From: Beijerinckiaceae bacterium
GTDB taxonomy: Bacteria > Pseudomonadota > Alphaproteobacteria > Rhizobiales > Beijerinckiaceae
Length of the DNA stretch: 64,000 nucleotides
Assembly: GCA_947453205.1 (NCBI GenBank)
Contig: CANGFT010000003.1
Location: 90,859 to 154,858 of the forward strand
Direction of reading: 5' to 3'
Below, piece after piece: positions 59,445 through 64,000 of this stretch. The notes below the pieces were generated by a model. The model ran no database searches. It saw only the letters and a list, made by a program, of their open reading frames with translations, and was not told where the DNA came from. The first letter of the stretch is position 1; each line of letters starts with the position of its first letter. A program made the position numbers and the translations under genes.

Positions 59445-59585
59445 AATTGCCCAATTAAAGGGCACTGCACGAATCCGCAGGCGAAGACGTGAATCGGCCC
59501 CGCGCAGAAGCGCCGCAGATTGCAAAAGGGACCATCAATTGAACAGCGGGAGCTTTATAATTAGGCAGGCGCCTATTTCGCAGGC

Positions 59586-59801
59586 TTAGACGTCGGTCAA
59601 CCTGCGCGCCTCATCGGGCAGCATGATCGGGATGCCGTCGCGGATGGGATAGGCCAGCCGCGCGCCGCGCGAGATCAGCTCTTGACGCGCCGAATCATAT
59701 TCGAGCGTGGCCTTGGTCAGGGGACAGACGAGGATCTCCAGCAGTCGCCGGTCGATCCGCGTGGGTTGCGCGGGTGCTTGCGATGTCTCCTGCGCGTCCA
59801 T
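59586..59801 (-). CDS. Trm112-family small protein
   Basis: Protein of 71 residues of the UPF0434/Trm112 type: [17 protein letters not shown], then [19 protein letters not shown]. The zinc cysteines of eukaryotic Trm112 are reduced to one (Cys in VCPLTK). Role unknown; relatives activate methyltransferases. It follows the Lon-substrate-binding protein by 8 bases. Confidence 0.85.
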   Translation of the reverse strand: MDAQETSQAPAQPTRIDRRLLEILVCPLTKATLEYDSARQELISRGARLAYPIRDGIPIMLPDEARRLTDV

Positions 59802-59809
59802 GGCGGCTC

Positions 59810-60478
59810 CTATTGCAGGGAGGAGCTGGTGTCGGCGCCGCGCGCCAACTCCATTTCGGTCGCGGCGATCAGCACATCGGCCCGGGCCTTGATGTCCGGC
59901 GCCTCCAGCAGCGCCTGCTTCTCGCGCGGGCCGAAGGGGCTCATCATGGCCAGCGCATTCACCAGCGCCTCATTGGGGGCCTGATTGATGCCGTCCCAGT
60001 CGATCTTGAGGCGGCTCGCCAGCGCAAAGCGGCGCAGGGCGTCCAGCACCGCGTCGCGGTCGACCTCCTTCTCCCCGGCGCGGGGAATGAAATCGACGGC
60101 GAAATCCGCATAGTCCGCCCGCACCTGCCGATAGGGGGTCATGACCGTCAGCTCCTCCGCCACGCGAAAGCGCGCGACGCCGCTCAGGCTCAGCATGTAA
60201 CGCTCATCGCCGGTCTCGGCGATCTGGGTGATGCGTCCAAGGCAGCCCACGCGCTCCAGCCGGGGCAGGCGGGCGCGCTCGTCCTCATTTTGCTGGGGCT
60301 GGATCATGCCGATCAGCCGATGGCTCTTCAGCGCATCGTCGATCATGGCCATGTAGCGTGGCTCGAAGATGTTCAGCGGCAGTTGCCCGCGCGGCAGCAA
60401 CAGGGCGCCCGCGAGCGGAAAGACCGGGATCAGGTCCGGCAGCTCCTCGGCGCTTCGATAGGGCTTGTTGATGCTCAT
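59810..60478 (-). CDS. Lon N-terminal (substrate-binding) domain protein
   Basis: Protein of 222 residues with a stand-alone LON_substr_bdg domain ([26 protein letters not shown]), no ATPase or protease part. It may act as a protein-binding or quality-control factor. The cluster CnoX/YbbN-like, LonN-like, Trm112-like is common in Hyphomicrobiales. Confidence 0.9.
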   Translation of the reverse strand: MSINKPYRSAEELPDLIPVFPLAGALLLPRGQLPLNIFEPRYMAMIDDALKSHRLIGMIQPQQNEDERARLPRLERVGCLGRITQIAETGDERYMLSLSGVARFRVAEELTVMTPYRQVRADYADFAVDFIPRAGEKEVDRDAVLDALRRFALASRLKIDWDGINQAPNEALVNALAMMSPFGPREKQALLEAPDIKARADVLIAATEMELARGADTSSSLQ

Positions 60479-60511
60479 CGCGACAGTCTCCGGGCGCAGG
60501 TTCCGCTCAGG

Positions 60512-61414
60512 TCAAGAGAACAGGATGCCGGACAGCCGCCGCCGGGCGCCCAGCGTTTCGGGATCGGCCATGCCCCAGGCCTCGAAGAACTGCAGCAATT
60601 GCTTGCGTGCGGCCTCTTCGTTCCAGGCGCGGTCGCGGCGGATGGCCTCCAGAAGCTGGTCGGCGGCCGCGCGTCTGTCGCCCCGGCCATTGAGGCCGAT
60701 GGCGAGCTCGATGCGCGCCGCATGATCGGCCGGATCAGCCTCCACCCGCGCCAGAAGGGGGGCGAGATCGCCCACCGAAGCCGCCTGTTCGGCGACCTCC
60801 AGCGCGGCGCGCGCCGCGGCGATGGCGGCGTTCTTGTCTGCCCCCTCCGGCGCCTGATCGAGGACCGCGCGGGCCTGCTCAAGGTCGCCCAGGGCGACCA
60901 GCGCGCGGGCGAGGCCGCCGAAACATTTGAAATCAGCGGGATCAAGGGACAGGGCCTCGCTGAAGAGGCCCGCCGCGCCCTCGGCGTCGCCCGCCGCCAG
61001 CGCCGCCTCGGCCTGCGCGATCAGCTCCTCTGCCTCGCCGCCGAGCGGACCCACGAGCCGCTCCAGAAAGCCTTTGACCTGGCTTTCGGGCAGGGCGCCC
61101 ATGAAGCCGTCGACCGGCTGTCCCCGCTGGAAGGCGATGACGGCCGGGATCGACTTGACCCCGAGCTGGCCCGCGATCTCCGGATATTCGTCGATGTTCA
61201 TCTTGACGAGCTTCACCTTGCCGCCCGCGCCCTTCACGACCTTCTCGATGATCGGCGTCAGCTGCTTGCAGGGCCCGCACCAGGGCGCCCAGAAATCGAC
61301 GAGCACCGGCTGGCGCTGCGATTCGGCGATCACATCGACGCGGAACGAGGCGGTCGTCGTGTCCTTGACGAGATCCGCGCCGCCCGCTCCCGCCTGATCG
61401 TTCTGCCCCAGCAT
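60512..61414 (-). CDS. Thioredoxin-TPR protein (CnoX/YbbN-like)
   Basis: Protein of 300 residues: N-terminal thioredoxin domain (about 15-125) with an intact WCGPCK (Cys46, Cys49) and TPR-like repeats after residue 130. E. coli CnoX is a chaperone-type holdase that hands proteins to GroEL and DnaK and lacks the full redox motif; here both cysteines are present, so it may also reduce disulfides. Confidence 0.88.
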   Translation of the reverse strand: MLGQNDQAGAGGADLVKDTTTASFRVDVIAESQRQPVLVDFWAPWCGPCKQLTPIIEKVVKGAGGKVKLVKMNIDEYPEIAGQLGVKSIPAVIAFQRGQPVDGFMGALPESQVKGFLERLVGPLGGEAEELIAQAEAALAAGDAEGAAGLFSEALSLDPADFKCFGGLARALVALGDLEQARAVLDQAPEGADKNAAIAAARAALEVAEQAASVGDLAPLLARVEADPADHAARIELAIGLNGRGDRRAAADQLLEAIRRDRAWNEEAARKQLLQFFEAWGMADPETLGARRRLSGILFS

Positions 61415-61481
61415 CGTCTCGTCTCCTGTCGATGGCTCAGCCCTTCAAATGGGGCGGATCGACCGAATTAGCAATGTCCAG

Positions 61482-61982
61482 TCAAGCTTCATCAAGGCGA
61501 AGCGACAGCGGTTCATGGCCGCAGGCGCGCAGGAACCGCAGGAGATCGGGTCCCGAAAGGGTGGTGGTGCGGGTGTTGACGAGGGGGTGGAAGTTGACGG
61601 CGGGGGCCTGCGCCAGCTTTTCGTCGAGCACGACGGCGACCCGCCCCTCCCGGTCATTGATCGCGCCGAAGGGGGTCACGGAGCCCGGCGTCACGCCCAG
61701 CAGCTCCAGCATCGCCTCCGCCGATCCGAAGGAGACCTTGCCCTGCGCGCCGATCCGCGAATGCAGGGTCTTGAGGTCGATCCTCGCCTCTTCCTCCGCC
61801 ACCACGAGGAAATGGCGCCGCGCCCGGTCCCGCAGGAAGAGGTTCTTTGAATGCAGGCCGGGGATGCGCCCGCGAAGGGCCCGCGATTCCTCGACCGTGA
61901 ACAGGGGCGGATGATCGAAGCTGCGGGTCTCGATCCCCAGTTTCGCGAATGTCTGGAAGAGTTCCTCGACCGTGCTGCTCAT
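61482..61982 (-). CDS. YbaK/ProX-type aminoacyl-tRNA deacylase
   Basis: Single-domain editing protein of 166 residues. FDHPPLFTVEESRALRGRIPGLHSKNLFL and VTPGSVTPFGAINDREGRVAVVLDE match the ProXp-ala/PrdX group, which removes alanine from mischarged tRNA-Pro. It would protect against editing-deficient prolyl-tRNA synthetase, typical of alphaproteobacteria. It lies about 67 bases upstream of the thioredoxin-TPR gene on the same strand. Confidence 0.88.
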   Translation of the reverse strand: MSSTVEELFQTFAKLGIETRSFDHPPLFTVEESRALRGRIPGLHSKNLFLRDRARRHFLVVAEEEARIDLKTLHSRIGAQGKVSFGSAEAMLELLGVTPGSVTPFGAINDREGRVAVVLDEKLAQAPAVNFHPLVNTRTTTLSGPDLLRFLRACGHEPLSLRLDEA

Positions 61983-62096
61983 GGTCCCTTTCGCCTTCTT
62001 GCGCTTATTCGCCTAACCCCCAAACTCCCCTGTTGCAATCGCCTGCGCTTTGGGCCATATAGCCGCCATCGGCGCTGCGGCGCCGGTGACACGGAT

Positions 62097-62171
62097 GCGG
62101 GTGTAGCTCAGGGGTAGAGCACAACCTTGCCAAGGTTGGGGTCGAGGGTTCGAATCCCTTCGCCCGCTCCA
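62097..62171 (+). tRNA. tRNA-Gly (anticodon GCC)
   Basis: A full cloverleaf: acceptor arm GCGGGTG/CGCCCGC (one G-U pair), D arm with AGCTCAGGGGTAGAGC, anticodon stem CAACC/GGTTG with loop TTGCCAA, T arm with GGTTCGAATCC, discriminator U and encoded CCA (62169-62171). The anticodon GCC reads glycine codons GGC/GGU. Its 3' end is the probable attachment site of the element that begins downstream. Confidence 0.95.
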
Positions 62172-62175
62172 GTAT

Positions 62176-62199
62176 AAGTCCTTGATCCCAAAGGACTTT
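62176..62199 (+). terminator. Hairpin just after tRNA-Gly
   Basis: AAGTCCTT-GATCCCA-AAGGACTT is a perfect 8-bp stem with a 7-base loop, 4 bases after the tRNA CCA, followed by TTC. It may end the tRNA transcript. Being past the likely att core, it belongs to the inserted DNA, so an original terminator may have been displaced. Confidence 0.5.
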
Positions 62200-62260
62200 C
62201 TCGAAGCCGGTGTGGCAAGGCACCGCTTCGAAAACTCTCCAAAAACCATATACGGATCAA

Positions 62261-62286
62261 AAACGGATTTAGGCGTTTATCCGTTT
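62261..62286. repeat. Inverted repeat upstream of the integrase
   Basis: AAACGGAT (62261-62268) and ATCCGTTT (62279-62286) are perfect inverted arms with a 10-base spacer. A third ACGGATC copy is at 62252-62258. It lies 48-73 bases before the integrase ATG, where integrase or excisionase arm sites or an autoregulatory operator are expected. Confidence 0.5.
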
Positions 62287-62333
62287 GAGCTAAGCTTGGC
62301 TTCCGAGGCTGATTTGGCTGAGGGGGCAGGGGC

Positions 62334-63629
62334 ATGGACGAGCAAGCGGCGGTGGTGGCTGAACGGGGTCGCAAGCCGAAAGAGGCGCTGGACAGTCGCA
62401 GCTTCATGGACGGTGCGATCTATCTGTTCCGACGCGCCGACTACAAAAAGCCGACGTGGTTCTGCCGAGTCAAAGTTCCAAAAAGAACTGGGTACCTTTC
62501 CTGCTCGACCAAGACGACCGACGAGCACAAGGCGTACGCCTTCGCTGAAGACCTCTACAACAAGACGCTAGCTCAGGTGCTGAGCGGACGGGATTTCAGC
62601 TCGAAGAAAATCGCGCAGACGATCTCGGACTATGTCAAAGCGCTCGAAGACCTTCCCAACCAGAAATATTCCACCAAACTGAAGATGATGTTCCTCAAGC
62701 GCAGTCTGCCGTTCTTCGGCAATCTGCGAATCAAGGAAGTGACGACTGCGAAGCTGTCTGAGTTTATTGATTGGACGCGCAAGAACGCGCGCGATGGTCA
62801 ACTGTCTGAGAATACGGTCAAACGCTATGTGACCGATCTCAAGCAGTTCTTCAGCTGGTGTCTGGATCGCGGTTACATCGACGCGATGCCTCGGTTTCCA
62901 ACCGTCAAAGCTGAACACGCAAGAAGACCGCATTTCAATAATGCGGACTGGAAGAAGCTGACACGAAATCTTCGGGAATTTGTGAAGGTTCAAGACGGGA
63001 ACAGAAAGACCATCCGCGACCGCACTATGCTGGTCAACTATGTTCTGATCCTTGCAAACACAGGCATACGAGTTGGCGAAGCACGCAGTTTGAAATGGCG
63101 CGACATTCGCGAGATACCCCAAAAAGCTGGAAGCAATGGACCGCCTGACATTGCATTGTATGTGACTGGGAAGACGGGACCCCGAGAAGTCGTAGCTCGG
63201 ACACCTGAAGTGAAGGACTACTTCAAGGAAATTCTTGAACTGCGGAAGGCTGAAATCGAAAAGCTGAAGAAGGAAAAGAAGATCAAAAAATCGACGAAAC
63301 TCACGCTTGATGATTACGTCTTTTGCAACAGCACCGGTGATCCGATTGCATCTTTTAAAAAATCCTTTGGATCGCTGCTGGAATTCGCGGAAGTTGAAAA
63401 GGATAGCAAGGGAAACCAGCGAACGATCTATTCGCTTCGTCACACCTACGCGACATTCCGCTTACAGGAAGGCGTCCACCAATTCATTCTCGCGCGCAAC
63501 ATGGGAACCAGCGTGGCTATGCTTGAGAAGCACTACGGTCACACGAGCAATGTTGCTAGCGCTGCGGAACTGACGAAGGGTGGGAAGTTCAAGGGGGATA
63601 AGAAGGTGAAGGCGGTGGATTGGTTGTAA
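62334..63629 (+). CDS. int: Tyrosine recombinase (island integrase)
   Basis: Site-specific integrase of 431 residues. An N-terminal arm-binding part is followed by a SAM-like core-binding domain (about 90-195) and the catalytic domain. Catalytic residues seen are Arg246 (NTGIRVGEARSL), Lys280, Arg369 with His370 (YSLRHTYATF) and the nucleophile Tyr401 (GTSVAMLEKHYGH). The usual His before LRH is Tyr366, and the His of the LGH box is replaced by Thr392, substitutions I have seen described for related phage-type integrases. A lysine-rich helix (about 305-322) is notable. It directs integration at the adjacent tRNA-Gly. Confidence 0.88.
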   Translation: MDEQAAVVAERGRKPKEALDSRSFMDGAIYLFRRADYKKPTWFCRVKVPKRTGYLSCSTKTTDEHKAYAFAEDLYNKTLAQVLSGRDFSSKKIAQTISDYVKALEDLPNQKYSTKLKMMFLKRSLPFFGNLRIKEVTTAKLSEFIDWTRKNARDGQLSENTVKRYVTDLKQFFSWCLDRGYIDAMPRFPTVKAEHARRPHFNNADWKKLTRNLREFVKVQDGNRKTIRDRTMLVNYVLILANTGIRVGEARSLKWRDIREIPQKAGSNGPPDIALYVTGKTGPREVVARTPEVKDYFKEILELRKAEIEKLKKEKKIKKSTKLTLDDYVFCNSTGDPIASFKKSFGSLLEFAEVEKDSKGNQRTIYSLRHTYATFRLQEGVHQFILARNMGTSVAMLEKHYGHTSNVASAAELTKGGKFKGDKKVKAVDWL

Positions 63630-63739
63630 GTCAACTCTTAACTTCATAAAGGTAGCAAGTAAGGGGAAAAATTAAAGCTTTGCTTTTGTGTCCTGTAAAT
63701 CGTATTTATGCCGTTATAGGATAGCTGCTCCGCTAAAGT

Positions 63740-63849
63740 GAGCACATTTTGAAATATAACGTGCTCTTTGACCGTTCACAGACACCATTAATGAAACACG
63801 AAGTTTTTTCTAAACAGAACCAAATAAAAATCGAAGAGTGAGTGCTCAC
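63740..63849. repeat. GTGAGCAC/GTGCTCAC inverted motifs in the island
   Basis: GAGCAC (63740-63745) and GTGCTC (63761-63766) form an inverted pair with a 15-base AT-rich spacer. About 75 bases on, GTGAG-TG-CTCAC (63838-63849) is a perfect palindrome with the same sequence core. They lie between the convergent integrase and the truncated minus-strand gene. They could be recombinase arm sites, an operator, or the 3' region of an RNA. Confidence 0.4.
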
Positions 63850-63855
63850 ATACCT

Positions 63856-64000
63856 CTAAAATGCAGACTTTTTTCCAGGGCATTGCTCGAAAGCGAGACC
63901 CCACGCTTTTTGTAATCGGTCCATCAAAACCCCACCAACGCTATTTAATAAAAACTTCCCATCAGTAGCGGCAATTCCATTTCCTCCGTAGATGCCAGGA
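63856..64000 (-). CDS. C-terminus of an unidentified island protein (partial)
   Basis: An open minus-strand frame of 47 codons enters from the right edge and ends at a TAG at 63856-63858. It contains GIYGGNGIAATDGKFLLNSV and a tail DRLQKAWGLAFEQCPGKKSA. The composition looks protein-like and no stop interrupts it, while the other two minus frames have stops. I do not recognise the family. It is convergent with the integrase, 226 bases away. Confidence 0.5.
   Translation of the reverse strand, partial: PGIYGGNGIAATDGKFLLNSVGGVLMDRLQKAWGLAFEQCPGKKSAF

Larger units (their letters stand above)
62169..64000 (+). mobile_element. Left edge of an integrative element at tRNA-Gly
   Basis: From the tRNA 3' end to the window end, base composition shifts to AT-rich, codon use in the integrase is AAG/AAA-heavy, inverted repeats appear, and gene density drops. 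A tyrosine recombinase directly follows the tRNA in the same orientation, the standard layout of a genomic island or prophage. The right end and second att copy are outside the window. Confidence 0.75.

Overview
The window is GC-rich bacterial chromosome from an alphaproteobacterium, most likely of the order Hyphomicrobiales (Rhizobiales). Support comes from the redox pair regB-regA, a PraR-like repressor next to metK, mmcB, the run rho-mnmE-mnmG-rsmG-parA-parB, a TimA/Tim44-MltA-Smr block beside secB, and many GTG starts and ATGA/GTGA stop-start overlaps. Nearly all of it is densely packed housekeeping DNA. Only the last 1.8 kb looks foreign. A species cannot be named from the sequence alone.

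Layout. 0-10.7 kb: NhaD antiporter, thioredoxin, an aminotransferase coupled to a polyamine-binding protein, a GMC oxidoreductase with mmcB, regB-regA, a polyhydroxyalkanoate depolymerase and a zinc metallopeptidase. 10.7-24 kb, all minus strand: miaB-phoH-ybeY-corC-lnt, a PraR-like regulator, metK-trmB, then tsaB-rimI, an Nfu-type iron-sulfur protein, trpS and hslV-hslU. 24-28.6 kb: his operon hisB-DUF2628-hisH-hisA-hisF-hisE followed by coaA. 28.6-36 kb: adenosine kinase, the HTH-Smr-MltA-Tim44 block, secB, and the minus operon PPSR-maf-coaE-dnaQ.

36.0-44.1 kb is the replication and segregation core. A 0.5 kb gene-free stretch between the PPSR gene and hemJ carries DnaA-box-like sites, a CtrA-type TTAA-N7-TTAA motif and four GANTC sites, so it is a candidate oriC. 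Downstream lie rho, mnmE, mnmG, rsmG, parA and parB with three near-perfect parS sites. 44-62 kb: holA, leuS, a PLP-homeostasis protein, an L,D-transpeptidase, an OmpR-type regulator, xthA, a LolA-like protein, ftsK, and two ammonium-transporter loci preceded by sigma-54-type promoters. A set of small proteostasis and tRNA-quality genes follows.

At 62.1 kb a tRNA-Gly(GCC) is followed by a tyrosine recombinase and AT-richer DNA with inverted repeats and a truncated gene. This is the left edge of an integrated element whose body lies outside the window. I found no CRISPR array, toxin-antitoxin pair, secondary-metabolite cluster or clear new multi-gene system. The most interesting material is the origin/parS architecture, the PraR-like operator repeats, the paired sigma-54 ammonium loci and the island edge.
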